A stretch of DNA of 64,000 nucleotides from Bacteroidales bacterium. GTDB lineage: Bacteria; Bacteroidota; Bacteroidia; Bacteroidales; JAQUTK01. Shown here one piece after another: positions 1 to 8,822 of the stretch. The position numbers and the translations under genes are program-made. The first letter of the stretch is position 1. Each line of letters begins with the position of its first letter. The notes below the pieces were generated by a model, which was not told the DNA's origin, did no database searches, and worked only from the letters and a program-made list of their open reading frames with translations. The DNA lies in assembly GCA_028709785.1 (NCBI GenBank), contig JAQUTK010000018.1, positions 1 through 64,000 of the forward strand, in the 5' to 3' direction.

Positions 1-204
1 CAATCCATATTCAAATTCAACTCCTTTAAAAGAGTTGGATTGTCTGGATGAAGGGCTTGTATAGTACGACTTGCTGATCGTACTGAATGACATTCCGGAA
101 ATGATCCCCAGATTCATCTCATGTTGTGCATATCCTGTGAACGGAAAAATAAAGCAAAGCATCCAAAAGAAGAAAGTCGCTCTTCTCGCAGTATAATATT
201 TCAT
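1..204 (-). CDS. Outer-membrane or secreted protein, N-terminal fragment (cut by window edge)
   Basis: The reverse strand opens with ATG at 204 and stays open for 68 codons to the window edge, so only the N-terminus is visible. It reads as a signal peptide: a basic start (MKYYTARRA), a hydrophobic core rich in Phe, Trp and Leu, and a likely signal peptidase I site after GYAQ. The next residues (MNLGIISGMSFSTISKSYY) resemble the first strand of a small outer-membrane beta-barrel, but this is only a guess. The ORF track does not list it because no stop codon lies inside the window. No family can be assigned from so short a piece. It is transcribed in the same direction as aroB, 98 bp downstream of it. 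Confidence 0.6.
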   Translation of the reverse strand, partial: MKYYTARRATFFFWMLCFIFPFTGYAQHEMNLGIISGMSFSTISKSYYTSPSSRQSNSFKGVEFEYGL

Positions 205-302
205 TATCCGGGCAAAATGATTTTCAATACAAACTTGGTTAGTAATTAAAACGCTCTCAGAGTAATAAAATTGTACGGATTGCAGAAATATATAAATTCA
301 AT

Positions 303-1364
303 TCAGATCCCCAGACTGTAACGATAGAAATCAAACATCTCAAAGATCTGTTCTTTACTTGCTGTTTGATTGATGTGTATCTCTCCGATATTGCTCAACA
401 GTGTAAAGTTTATATCCTTTGATTCATTTTTCTTATCGTGTGTCATCAGTTCGAACAACTCTTCATATTGGCTGCAACCAAAAGCATAAACGCCGTAGTT
501 CTCTTTTATAAATGTCAAAATCTGCTGTAGTTCTGTTTTCGGGAATCCGCAGTTTACATGAGAAAGATAGAGTTCGCATATCAATCCGAATGCGACAGCG
601 TAGCCATGTGCCAAAGGCTTTTCAGATAAAAACGAGAGACTCTCAAAAGCATGTCCTACTGTGTGACCCAGATTCAACGCTTTGCGAATTCCCTTTTCGT
701 ACGGATCTTCATTAACCACCTTTTCTTTTATGGCCACAGAAGCTGCAACCATCTCTTTCAGCTTTTCATAATTGACCTCATCCATGTCAAAAGTCAATAG
801 CCGGTGCCATTCTTCTTGCGTGCTGATCAGTCCGTGTTTTAACATTTCTGCATATCCTGAGAGGAGGTTTGTCCGGTCAATCGTTTTTAGAAATTCAGTG
901 TCAATGAGTACGTATTCTGAGGTGTTGAACACACCGACTTCGTTTTTCAATCCGTTAAAGTTAATGCCCGTCTTGCCTCCAACAGCAGCGTCAACCATAG
1001 AAAGCAGTGTGGTAGGAATATTAATATAACGGATACCTCGTTTGAACGTTGAAGCTGCAAAACCACCGAGATCAGTCACCATGCCACCTCCCAAGTTAAT
1101 CATCAAGGAGTGGCGGGTGGCACCATGCCGGCTTAATGCACTCCAGACTGAAGAAAGCGACTCTACATTTTTGTTTATATCATCAGCCGGGATTGTAATC
1201 ATTTGAGCCGTGTCAATGCCTTTTACGTTACGGATGAGAGGAAGACAATACTTTTCCGTGTGTGTATCGGTCAATACAAATACGTGATCATGATTCGTAT
1301 TGACAATAATATTCTGTAGCTCTTCCTGCAAGGAGTTGCAGATGCAGATTTGTTGTTTTCCCAT
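303..1364 (-). CDS. aroB: 3-dehydroquinate synthase
   Basis: This enzyme converts DAHP to 3-dehydroquinate, the second step of the shikimate pathway, using NAD and a divalent metal. At 353 aa it is the usual length. A GGGMVTDLGG glycine-rich stretch starts at residue 92, followed by the conserved PTTLLSMVDAAVGGKTGI block. By alignment with the family, the metal ligands are E173 (in YAEMLKHG), H234 (in GHTVGHAF) and H253 (in LAHG), and all are present. A clean TAnnTTTG element (TACTTTTG) lies 30 bp upstream, inside the gap to the GSCFA gene, so aroB probably has its own promoter although the two genes run in the same direction. Nothing is missing or odd. Confidence 0.97.
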   Translation of the reverse strand: MGKQQICICNSLQEELQNIIVNTNHDHVFVLTDTHTEKYCLPLIRNVKGIDTAQMITIPADDINKNVESLSSVWSALSRHGATRHSLMINLGGGMVTDLGGFAASTFKRGIRYINIPTTLLSMVDAAVGGKTGINFNGLKNEVGVFNTSEYVLIDTEFLKTIDRTNLLSGYAEMLKHGLISTQEEWHRLLTFDMDEVNYEKLKEMVAASVAIKEKVVNEDPYEKGIRKALNLGHTVGHAFESLSFLSEKPLAHGYAVAFGLICELYLSHVNCGFPKTELQQILTFIKENYGVYAFGCSQYEELFELMTHDKKNESKDINFTLLSNIGEIHINQTASKEQIFEMFDFYRYSLGI

Positions 1365-1393
1365 TTTGTCGGTTATGCGTATTTATTCAACTG

Positions 1394-1401
1394 CAAAAGT
1401 A
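1394..1401 (-). promoter_or_regulatory. Promoter -7 element for aroB
   Basis: The reverse strand reads TACTTTTG, a perfect match to the Bacteroidota -7 consensus TAnnTTTG, 30 bp before the aroB ATG. A TTG lies 22 bp further upstream, slightly beyond the ideal spacing, so the -33 element is weak. Inferred from sequence only. Confidence 0.55.
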
Positions 1402-1414
1402 ATGAAACCCTCTT

Positions 1415-2404
1415 TTATTCACTCAATAAGTCTCTGAAATATTCTTTTTCTTTAGCAAAGTCAATTGCTGGATATTGCGAGGAGAGTATCTGGAGCTTCT
1501 CTTCATTTTTTCTTACGAAATTCTGAAAGGCAGATGATTCCGGTTGGAAAGGACGGTGGTTTACTGCTTTTTGTATCTCTTGCCAGAGAGTCATAAATTG
1601 AAGACTCTTTTTGGCCACGCAACAACGACAGAAGCATTCCCAAATGTAGTCAATGGCAACTCCCGATGGATGAGTCATGTCCTCTGCATAAAAACGATAG
1701 TCCCGAAGTTCGTCCATTAGTATCTCGTAAGCCGGAAAATAAAAGGCATTTTCAGGAAATAACCCGCACAGCTGATCAATGGCCAGCAGTAATGTCGCCT
1801 TGCTTAACTGGTTTTCATGTAGCCCGTCTTTCAGGTGGCGGATTGGACTGACCGTAAATAGAATATTTATTTCAGGATGCAAAGTGAGCAATCTTGGAAT
1901 GAGTTGCTTGTATCGATCTACAATTTCATCAACAGATAGCCGATGCCGGTTAAAAGACTTTTCGGGCAGTTTATGGCAGTTTGAAACAACTGTTCCGTCT
2001 GACTTCAACTTGTACACAAAGGCACTTCCAAAAGTAATCGTCAGCAGATCGCATTCTTTGAGTTGCTTTTGTGCAGCAGAAGCTTCCGTGTTGATCTTAT
2101 TCAGACAGTTGTCGATGCAAAGATCAGAAAGGCGACTGTGATGAGAGAAGCTGTTCCATACACCATCTTGCTGAAACAGATCGTTTGACGTGAAAATCCT
2201 TTCATCCAGTAATGACTGAATGGACGTGGCAATGGAAAATGGATTGTATAGGACTCCAAAGGGATTGACAAGGATGCTGAATTTGTTATCTGATAATCTG
2301 TTACCGATATTCTCAGCAAAACAAGATCCCATGACCAGCATCTTTTTTGTATGATCCAACTTTGGAATAGAGGCAGGTAGTTGTACTGATGTTCTGAATT
2401 CCAT
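1415..2404 (-). CDS. GSCFA domain protein
   Basis: A protein of 329 aa from the chosen start. It carries the family-naming motif GSCFAENIG close to the N-terminus, then NPFGVLYNP and a TFGSAFVY block, all hallmarks of the GSCFA family. These proteins are related to SGNH/GDSL-type hydrolases, and their substrate is unknown. The ORF track starts 34 codons earlier, but that extension (MFRHTDINL...) runs through the divergent promoter region and overlaps the dxs start. MEFRTSVQLP at 2404 matches the usual start of the family and sits 25 bp after a TACATTTG element. It is divergent from dxs and co-directional with aroB. No function beyond the family name can be supported. Confidence 0.85.
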   Translation of the reverse strand: MEFRTSVQLPASIPKLDHTKKMLVMGSCFAENIGNRLSDNKFSILVNPFGVLYNPFSIATSIQSLLDERIFTSNDLFQQDGVWNSFSHHSRLSDLCIDNCLNKINTEASAAQKQLKECDLLTITFGSAFVYKLKSDGTVVSNCHKLPEKSFNRHRLSVDEIVDRYKQLIPRLLTLHPEINILFTVSPIRHLKDGLHENQLSKATLLLAIDQLCGLFPENAFYFPAYEILMDELRDYRFYAEDMTHPSGVAIDYIWECFCRCCVAKKSLQFMTLWQEIQKAVNHRPFQPESSAFQNFVRKNEEKLQILSSQYPAIDFAKEKEYFRDLLSE

Positions 2405-2429
2405 ATGTTCAAAATTGAAAATAGCGTTG

Positions 2430-2437
2430 CAAATGTA
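2430..2437 (-). promoter_or_regulatory. Promoter -7 element for the GSCFA gene
   Basis: The reverse strand reads TACATTTG, matching TAnnTTTG, 25 bp before the preferred ATG at 2404. No good -33 element is seen. Together with the dxs element it forms a compact divergent promoter region of about 90 bp. Confidence 0.5.
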
Positions 2438-2458
2438 GCAGTAATGATTCAAAAACAC

Positions 2459-2466
2459 TAATTTTG
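2459..2466 (+). promoter_or_regulatory. Promoter -7 element for dxs
   Basis: The forward strand reads TAATTTTG, matching TAnnTTTG, 28 bp before the GTG start of dxs. The -33 element is not obvious. Confidence 0.5.
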
Positions 2467-2494
2467 CCCAGTTATTCACTAAATTGATATCAGT

Positions 2495-4390
2495 GTGTCT
2501 GAACAAGAACTATTACAGCATATAGATTCCCCGGAGGATTTAAGAGTGTTGCCTCTTGATCAACTTCAACACGTATGCTCGGAGTTAAGAAATTATATTA
2601 TTGACGAACTATCCGAGAATCCCGGCCATTTTGCGGCCAGCCTGGGTGTTGTTGAACTGACAGTTGCACTGCATTATGTCTTTCAGACTCCCTACGACAG
2701 GATAGTCTGGGATGTAGGGCATCAGGCTTATGGTCATAAGATTCTTACCGGTCGTCGCAATTCCTTTGCTACGAACCGTCAATGGGGAGGAATCAGTGGA
2801 TTCCCCAATCCATCGGAGAGTCAGTATGACTCTTTTATTTCCGGTCATGCTTCTACCTCTATTTCTGCTGCGTTGGGCATGGCGGTTGCCTCAAAGCTGA
2901 AGAATGAGCCCGATCGTAAAGTTATCGCTGTAATCGGTGATGGCGCAATGACCGGAGGACTTGCTTTTGAAGGATTGAATAATGCGTCCTCTTATCCGAA
3001 CAATCTGCTTATTATTTTGAATGATAATGATATGGCAATTGACCATAGTGTGGGTGGACTGAGTAAATATTTGGTTCATCTCACCACTTCACAGACCTAT
3101 AATAAGCTTCGGTATGATGTGTATAGCTATCTGAAGAAAAAGAACTTTCTCAATGATGATAATAAAGAGAGTATCCTGCGATTCAATAATAGCATAAAGT
3201 CCCTGTTAACAAGACAACATACCTTATTTGAGGGACTGAATATTCGCTATTTCGGACCTGTTGACGGGCATGATGTCAATGGACTGGTAAAGATACTGAA
3301 TGACATCAAAGATATGAACGGACCCAAACTGTTGCATATCAAAACAATTAAAGGAAAAGGATTTAAGCCGGCTGAGGAATCGCCCACAGAATGGCATGCG
3401 CCGGGGAGATTTGACAAGGTGACTGCTGTTCGTATCAAACCGAAGAGTAATGATACACTTCCGCCCCTTTACCAGGATGTTTTTGGTCATACATTGGTCG
3501 AATTGGCCAAAATGAATGAAAAAATTGTCGGCGTTACCCCTGCGATGCCAACCGGTTGTTCCATGTCTTTCATGATGGATGAGCTGCCGAACCGGGCATT
3601 TGATGTGGGCATTGCCGAGGCACATGCCGTTACATTCTCGGCCGGACTGGCTAAAGAAGGTTTGCTCCCTTTTTGTAATATCTATTCCTCTTTTATGCAG
3701 CGTGCGTATGATCAGGTTATTCACGATGTGGCTCTTCAAAAGTTGGATATGGTCATTTGTCTTGATCGTAGCGGATTGGTTGGAGAAGATGGACCTACCC
3801 ACCACGGGGCTTTTGATCTCGCCTATTTAAGATGTATACCCAATCTGATTGTTGCCGCTCCAATGAATGAACATGAACTTCGCAATCTGATGTTTACCGG
3901 TCAGCAAGAAGGGAATGGTCCGTTTGTAATACGATATCCCAGAGGAAGTGGTGTTCTGATCGATTGGTCGAACAAAATGGAGGCGTTGCCGGTCGGGAAG
4001 GGGCGAAAATTATCTGGTGGAAAGGATTTGGCCATACTAAGTTTGGGAACGATCGGTAATGTGGCGAAAGAAGTTATAAAACGACTTTCGGAAGATGATA
4101 TTTCAGTCGCATTGTATGATATGCGTTATCTGAAGCCGATTGACGAGGAGATTCTCCACGAGGTAGGTCGTAACTTTTCCAAAATAGTAACTTTGGAAGA
4201 AGGAGTAATAAGTGGGGGCTTTGGCAGTGCTGTACTTGAGTTTCTGTCAGATAATCACTATGTGGTTGAAGTGAAGCGTATTGGTTTACCTGATCAGTTT
4301 GTAGAACACGGGGCTGTGAGTAAGTTGCATTCCGTTTACGGATTAGATGTAGAAGGGATAACCAGGATTGTGAAAGCGTTTTCGGTATAA
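2495..4390 (+). CDS. dxs: 1-deoxy-D-xylulose-5-phosphate synthase
   Basis: This thiamine-diphosphate enzyme condenses pyruvate and glyceraldehyde 3-phosphate, the first step of the MEP isoprenoid pathway. At 631 aa it has the normal transketolase-like three-domain layout. Visible signatures are GHQAYGHK (from residue 75), the TPP/Mg motif GDGAMTGG at 148 with NDND about 28 residues later, the catalytic Glu in [10 protein letters not shown] near 370, the [15 protein letters not shown] block and RYPRGSG. The start is GTG: an in-frame stop lies 13 bp upstream and no in-frame ATG precedes the conserved HIDSPEDL segment. trkA follows after 12 bp, so dxs-trkA-trkH probably form one transcript. Confidence 0.97.
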   Translation: MSEQELLQHIDSPEDLRVLPLDQLQHVCSELRNYIIDELSENPGHFAASLGVVELTVALHYVFQTPYDRIVWDVGHQAYGHKILTGRRNSFATNRQWGGISGFPNPSESQYDSFISGHASTSISAALGMAVASKLKNEPDRKVIAVIGDGAMTGGLAFEGLNNASSYPNNLLIILNDNDMAIDHSVGGLSKYLVHLTTSQTYNKLRYDVYSYLKKKNFLNDDNKESILRFNNSIKSLLTRQHTLFEGLNIRYFGPVDGHDVNGLVKILNDIKDMNGPKLLHIKTIKGKGFKPAEESPTEWHAPGRFDKVTAVRIKPKSNDTLPPLYQDVFGHTLVELAKMNEKIVGVTPAMPTGCSMSFMMDELPNRAFDVGIAEAHAVTFSAGLAKEGLLPFCNIYSSFMQRAYDQVIHDVALQKLDMVICLDRSGLVGEDGPTHHGAFDLAYLRCIPNLIVAAPMNEHELRNLMFTGQQEGNGPFVIRYPRGSGVLIDWSNKMEALPVGKGRKLSGGKDLAILSLGTIGNVAKEVIKRLSEDDISVALYDMRYLKPIDEEILHEVGRNFSKIVTLEEGVISGGFGSAVLEFLSDNHYVVEVKRIGLPDQFVEHGAVSKLHSVYGLDVEGITRIVKAFSV

Positions 4391-4402
4391 TAAATTTTAA
4401 GT

Positions 4403-5743
4403 ATGAACATCATTATTGTTGGAGCGGGTGAGGTTGGATCGCATCTGGCAAAGCTCTTATCTGTTGAAAATCAGAATATCGTCATCATGGATGACAAAGA
4501 AGCAAAGATTGCAGTACTCCAGGAGAATTTTGATCTTATGGGCATTGTTGGCAATCCTACATCCATTAGTGATATGGAGAAAGCCGGAGTAAAAAGTGCC
4601 GATTTGTTTATTGCTGTTACGCCGGAAGAAAGCAGAAATATCACGGCTTGTATTTTAGCGAGGAGTCTTGGAGCGAAGAAGACGCTTGCAAGAATTGATA
4701 ATTATGAGTATTTGCTGCCTAAAAATAAAGAATTCTTTCAGAAGCTGGGAGTAGAATCACTGATCTATCCGGAGATGCTTGCTGCCAAAGAGATTGCTGA
4801 AGCAATCCGCAGGCCTTGGGTACGCCAGTGGTTTGAATTTGCCGGAGGAGCACTCATATTGGTTGGAACAAAAGTACGTGAAGGTGCTGATGTACTCAAT
4901 ATCCCTCTGAACGAGCTCTCCCGGGAGGATAATAATTATCATGTGGTTGCCATTAAGCGAAAAGGAGAGACCATGATCCCCAAAGGAAATGACAGCATCC
5001 AGGCTAATGATATTGTCTATTTCACGACCACTCGTGGTAATTTGGAATATATTCGCAAACTGACCGGAAAGCCGGACTTTTACATCAAGAATATCACCAT
5101 TATGGGGGGGAGTCGGATCGCTGTACGTGCCACTCAGTTCCTTCCGTCTGATGTGAATATCAAGATTATAGAAGAAAGTATGGCACGATGCCAGTGGCTG
5201 ACGGAGAAAGTATCATCCAACACGATGGTGATTCATGGAGATGGACGTGATTTCAATCTGCTTCGTGAAGAAGGTATTCAAAAAGCGGACGCATTTATCG
5301 CTTTGACAGATAATTCTGAGACAAACATTCTTTCTTGTGCAGCTCTGAAGCGTGCCGGACTCAGAAAGAGTGTTGCCGAGGTGGAGAATCTGGATTATAT
5401 CTCTTTGGCTGAGAATCTGGATATCGGGACTGTCATCAATAAAAAACTTATTGCAGCAAGTCATATCTACCAGATGATGCTTGATGCTGATGTGACTAAT
5501 GTGAAATGTCTGACTTTTGCCGATGCCGATGTGGCAGAGTTTATTCCCAAGGAGGGCTCCCGTATTACGAAAAGCAAGGTAAGAGATATTTCTTTGCCGG
5601 AAGATGTGGTGATTGGTGGATTGATTCGTGATGGAAGAGGTATTATTGTTCGTGGTGATACTCAAATTTTACCAAAAGATCATGTGGTGGTCTTTTGTTT
5701 AGGGTCAGGGCTTCGTAAAGTTGAAAAGTTCTTTAATAAATAG
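4403..5743 (+). CDS. trkA: Trk potassium uptake system, NAD-binding peripheral subunit TrkA
   Basis: This is the cytoplasmic regulatory subunit of the Trk K+ transporter. It binds NAD(H) or adenine nucleotides and gates the membrane subunit TrkH. At 446 aa it has the duplicated RCK layout: a first Rossmann fold opening with IIVGAGEVGSHLA, a TrkA-C domain around residues 140-220, a second Rossmann fold beginning near IMGGSRIA (about 233), and a second TrkA-C domain at the end (DHVVVFCLG). ATG follows dxs by 12 bp, and trkH starts 4 bp after its stop. The direct pairing with trkH makes the assignment firm. Confidence 0.96.
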   Translation: MNIIIVGAGEVGSHLAKLLSVENQNIVIMDDKEAKIAVLQENFDLMGIVGNPTSISDMEKAGVKSADLFIAVTPEESRNITACILARSLGAKKTLARIDNYEYLLPKNKEFFQKLGVESLIYPEMLAAKEIAEAIRRPWVRQWFEFAGGALILVGTKVREGADVLNIPLNELSREDNNYHVVAIKRKGETMIPKGNDSIQANDIVYFTTTRGNLEYIRKLTGKPDFYIKNITIMGGSRIAVRATQFLPSDVNIKIIEESMARCQWLTEKVSSNTMVIHGDGRDFNLLREEGIQKADAFIALTDNSETNILSCAALKRAGLRKSVAEVENLDYISLAENLDIGTVINKKLIAASHIYQMMLDADVTNVKCLTFADADVAEFIPKEGSRITKSKVRDISLPEDVVIGGLIRDGRGIIVRGDTQILPKDHVVVFCLGSGLRKVEKFFNK

Positions 5744-5747
5744 AGAT

Positions 5748-7202
5748 ATGTTATTATCCATAAACTTTAAGCTGGTTAGTAAGGCATCCGGTTTATTGCT
5801 GTTTATCGAAACCGGTTTTATGTTTCTTTCGATGCTGGTATCGTTGTATTATAAGGAGGATATAATGACTCTATTTGTGCCTTCTTTAGTCATCACTTTT
5901 CTGACGGCTAATTTGCTTTTTTTGATTGGTTGGAAAGCAAAGAGCTCTTTAGGTATTCGGGAGGGTTTCCTCATAGTCTCGTTGGCTTGGGTGCTTTTTT
6001 CATTGTTTGGAAGTCTTCCATTTTATCTGAGTGGTTGTATTCCGACTTTCGAGAGCGCCTTCTTTGAAACGGTTTCCGGATTTACCACTACCGGTAATAC
6101 AATGATCAAGAATGTTGAGATATTGCCTTATGGCATTCTTTTCTGGCGTTCTTTGACTCACTGGATGGGTGGAATGGGTATTGTAATCTTTACAATCGCA
6201 TTTCTTCCTTTATTGAAATCTGGTGGATTAAAACTGTTTTCTGCTGAATCTACCGGTCCGATGTTAGCAAAGATTCATCCCCGGATTTCGGATACTTCCA
6301 GAAGACTGTGGTACGTCTATATATTTCTTACTGTACTGGAAATTGTTCTTCTTTGTCTGGAAGGGATGGGTACTTTTGATTCTGTTTGCCAGTCGTTCGG
6401 GACACTGGCGGGTGGCGGTTTCTCGACAAAGAATGCCAGTATTGGATTTTGGCAGTCTCCCATCATTCATTATACTATTATTGTTTTTATGTTTTGTTCA
6501 GGAGTAAATTTTATTTTGCTCTATTTCTTGCTTAAAGGACAATTCAAACGTTTCTGGGACAACGAAGAACTGAAATGGCTTGTCGGATTTACCATTGTTG
6601 TTTCTCTGATTACGGCGACAATTCTTTATACAAGTGGTTATGGCGATCTGGAGAAATCATTTCGTGACGCTCTGTTTCAAGTTTCCTCAGCAGTTACAAC
6701 GACAGGATATTCGACTATTAATTTTATGGCATGGGACCCGTTACTCTGGTCATTGTTGCTTTTACTTATGATAATCGGAGGTTCGGCTGGCTCTACGGCA
6801 GGTGGTGCAAAGGTTGTCCGGGTATTATTGGCACTGAAGAATATACGTAATGATTTTCGGCGTTTCTTGCATCCGAATGCGGTGATACCCGTACGAATGG
6901 ATCGTTCTGTTGTCTCGCAACAAGTTATAACCAATTCTATTGCATTTCTTTTTGCCTATTTTCTTGTGATACTGATCAGCATCGTTGTTTTGCTTGCGAC
7001 CGGGATGTCTTTTCTCAACTCTGTTGGATCCGCGATATCTTCAATTAGTAATGTAGGTCTTGCTATCGGTGAGTTTCCATCCGGTACTTATGCAGATATT
7101 CCTGTAGCTGCCAAGTGGTATCTTTCTTTCCTGATGCTGGTGGGGCGTCTTGAACTATATACACTCCTAATGATATTTACCCCTTATTTCTGGCGAAATT
7201 AA
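5748..7202 (+). CDS. trkH: Trk potassium uptake system, membrane subunit TrkH
   Basis: This is the K+-translocating inner-membrane subunit, partner of TrkA. It is 484 aa from ATG at 5748. The ORF track starts nine codons earlier at a TTG that lies inside trkA, which is less likely. Many hydrophobic helices are visible, with selectivity-filter-like P-loops of the SKT superfamily (for example VSGFTTTGNTM, GTLAGGGFSTKNA, SSAVTTTGYSTIN and SSISNVGLAIG). The C-terminus (LMLVGRLELYTLL) is typical. Its stop abuts the stop of the convergent gene at 7203 with no visible terminator between them, so transcripts probably overlap. Confidence 0.96.
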   Translation: MLLSINFKLVSKASGLLLFIETGFMFLSMLVSLYYKEDIMTLFVPSLVITFLTANLLFLIGWKAKSSLGIREGFLIVSLAWVLFSLFGSLPFYLSGCIPTFESAFFETVSGFTTTGNTMIKNVEILPYGILFWRSLTHWMGGMGIVIFTIAFLPLLKSGGLKLFSAESTGPMLAKIHPRISDTSRRLWYVYIFLTVLEIVLLCLEGMGTFDSVCQSFGTLAGGGFSTKNASIGFWQSPIIHYTIIVFMFCSGVNFILLYFLLKGQFKRFWDNEELKWLVGFTIVVSLITATILYTSGYGDLEKSFRDALFQVSSAVTTTGYSTINFMAWDPLLWSLLLLLMIIGGSAGSTAGGAKVVRVLLALKNIRNDFRRFLHPNAVIPVRMDRSVVSQQVITNSIAFLFAYFLVILISIVVLLATGMSFLNSVGSAISSISNVGLAIGEFPSGTYADIPVAAKWYLSFLMLVGRLELYTLLMIFTPYFWRN

Positions 7203-7847
7203 TCAGTACATATCCATTTTTATACCGAGTGAGAGACTGAGAATTTCTCTCAGACCAATGCTCCTGTCCTGAATGGCTTCTATCATATAGCAGTCGTTCG
7301 TGCCAATTTCGTAGAAGAATGAGATTGATTTCCCTGCATATTTATTCGGATTTAACCGATACGTGATGCCCTGTCCGATACTTATATTGAATCGCAGGTT
7401 AGTTGCCAAAACATAGTATTTCTCAGGATAGCGTTCCGGAAGCTCTGTCCAGAAGTGTTCCCCGAATATTTTATTGAAATAGATACTTGCTGTCAGTGGA
7501 GCCAATACCCATTTCCCGTGCTTCTTTTTGTCAAGATCAAGATGAAAAGGAATATAGTTCTCTTTTAAAGTTGCGGTCAGACTAATATCTTCCGTCCGGT
7601 ATCGGGGCACAACCCCGAAGAGTATTTCCGTTTCCCAGTTGTTGTGTTTTCCATACTCCCAACCGGTTCCTACGGATAAAAATCCCATGGATCCTGCATA
7701 TTGCAATTTGTGATAATCAGGAATCAGTTTCTCCCACTTTGAGCGTCTGAGCGCAGACAACTCTTCAGAAGACCTCTCTCCCCAAACCTCTGTATTATAG
7801 ACCAGTAATAATACTATAAAAGCATACTTAAAAATAGACCACTTCAT
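7203..7847 (-). CDS. Conserved envelope protein, possible small beta-barrel
   Basis: A 214-aa protein with a signal peptide (hydrophobic residues 5-20, then a site near VWGERSS). The mature part is rich in aromatic residues and alternating polar/apolar stretches such as SMGFLSVGTGWEYG and NLRFNISIGQGITYR. It ends in a short amphipathic strand with a terminal aromatic residue (SLSLGIKMDMY), which suggests an outer-membrane barrel. No enzymatic motif is visible and no named family is recognised. It overlaps the upstream phosphoesterase gene by 20 bp, so the two are translationally coupled and probably share a job at the envelope. That link is inferred from position only. Confidence 0.7.
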   Translation of the reverse strand: MKWSIFKYAFIVLLLVYNTEVWGERSSEELSALRRSKWEKLIPDYHKLQYAGSMGFLSVGTGWEYGKHNNWETEILFGVVPRYRTEDISLTATLKENYIPFHLDLDKKKHGKWVLAPLTASIYFNKIFGEHFWTELPERYPEKYYVLATNLRFNISIGQGITYRLNPNKYAGKSISFFYEIGTNDCYMIEAIQDRSIGLREILSLSLGIKMDMY

Positions 7848-8643
7848 ACTTGTAGCTGTTCTTGTATACCGTAAATACTAAATAGTTTCTGTCTTCAATA
7901 TTATCTGCACCGTAGTAGATGATGCCGTCATTGAAGTAGTCATGCTCCATCAGGTAATGCGTATGCGCATGTGCGCAAAACAGAAGATTCTTGTTTCGTT
8001 TGAGATAATAATGAAAAACTTCAGACACATTGTTGTTAAACTCAATGTCTCCCGGTGGCACGTGCATGGCTACAATTGTCTGATCAATCAGCGCTGAATC
8101 GGCAATTTGTTGTTTGATAAAAGAGAAATCGGGTACAGGAACACTATAGTCAAACTCTAAGGCATTCGTGTTTAAACAAACGAAATGAGTGCGATTATAT
8201 ATGAAGGAAAAATTACAGGCTCCAAATATATTTACGAACAGATCCTTTCCCTGTCCTAAAATATCATGGTTCCCGACCAAACTCATGTATGGAACTTTCA
8301 GCTTGTCTAACCGATCCTTCATCCAAAGAAATTCTTTCTTCATGCCAAAATCAGTCAGATCACCTCCATGAATCACGAAGGAAATATCTTTTCGGTTATT
8401 AATTGCCTTGACAAATAAATCTGTCTCATAATAACATCGTTGCGTGTCGCCAATAAATGCAAATTTAAAACTATCTCTTGCTGTTGTATCTGTGGAGGCT
8501 AGTTTGTCAATGTTCTTCTTATTGGTGTTTATATGGCTGTTTGAAAAACGAAGATCGTACGGATGATATTCAAAAAGATCTTCGCATCCGGAGAGGGAGA
8601 ATAGAATGGTAAGAAAAAATAGAAAATGAATTGTTTGCCTCAT
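7828..8643 (-). CDS. Lipoprotein metallophosphoesterase (calcineurin-like)
   Basis: A 271-aa calcineurin-like phosphoesterase with the family's metal-binding blocks in order: FIGDTQR, GGDLTD, GNHD, AMHVPP and CAHAHTHY. The first block has Gln where the classic DxH has His; GDTQ variants occur in this family. A signal peptide ends in a lipobox (LFSLSGC), so the protein is probably lipid-anchored and acts in the periplasm. The ORF track starts four codons upstream, at 8655. A TACCTTTG promoter element at 8664-8671 puts the transcript start only a base or two from that ATG, so MRQTIHF at 8643 is preferred. The substrate is unknown. It is coupled to the envelope gene downstream. Confidence 0.85.
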   Translation of the reverse strand: MRQTIHFLFFLTILFSLSGCEDLFEYHPYDLRFSNSHINTNKKNIDKLASTDTTARDSFKFAFIGDTQRCYYETDLFVKAINNRKDISFVIHGGDLTDFGMKKEFLWMKDRLDKLKVPYMSLVGNHDILGQGKDLFVNIFGACNFSFIYNRTHFVCLNTNALEFDYSVPVPDFSFIKQQIADSALIDQTIVAMHVPPGDIEFNNNVSEVFHYYLKRNKNLLFCAHAHTHYLMEHDYFNDGIIYYGADNIEDRNYLVFTVYKNSYKYEVVYF

Positions 8644-8663
8644 CGTAGTTTGCATAATGGCTG

Positions 8664-8671
8664 CAAAGGTA
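8664..8671 (-). promoter_or_regulatory. Promoter -7 element for the phosphoesterase operon
   Basis: The reverse strand reads TACCTTTG, matching TAnnTTTG, 20 bp before the preferred start at 8643. An inverted repeat GAATCG-TTC-CGATTC (8684-8698) lies just upstream where a -33 element would be, and could be an operator or chance. Confidence 0.55.
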
Positions 8672-8735
8672 ATAATAATGCACGAATCGTTCCGATTCAG
8701 ATTTCTATCAAGTCATAAAAAAAGCAATAAGAGAC

Positions 8736-8771
8736 AACAAAGAGGAAATCCGAATGAATTTCCTCTTTGTT
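8736..8771 (-). terminator. Hairpin terminator after the triple-TonB gene
   Basis: A perfect 14-bp inverted repeat (AACAAAGAGGAAAT, 8-nt loop, ATTTCCTCTTTGTT) lies 50 bp downstream of the TonB-domain gene stop. On the reverse strand it is followed after about 12 nt by a run of seven T (8717-8723). The stem is long and perfect, although the T run is not immediately adjacent. Confidence 0.65.
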
Positions 8772-8822
8772 ACTACGCTCTGTTCCTGTTTCTTTTTGGC
8801 AGGAAAAGTTCGGTTGTGTTTG

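Noticed and set aside
2405-2506. N-terminal extension of the GSCFA protein in the ORF track
   Set aside because: The extension overlaps the dxs start and the divergent promoters; the family begins at MEFRTS (2404).
3224-3805. Reverse ORF of 193 aa inside dxs
   Set aside because: Shadow of a strongly conserved dxs region, with no promoter and no recognisable domain.
5213-5665. Reverse ORF of 150 aa inside trkA
   Set aside because: Antisense shadow of the second TrkA half; composition (many Ile, Thr, Asn, His) is typical of a reverse frame.
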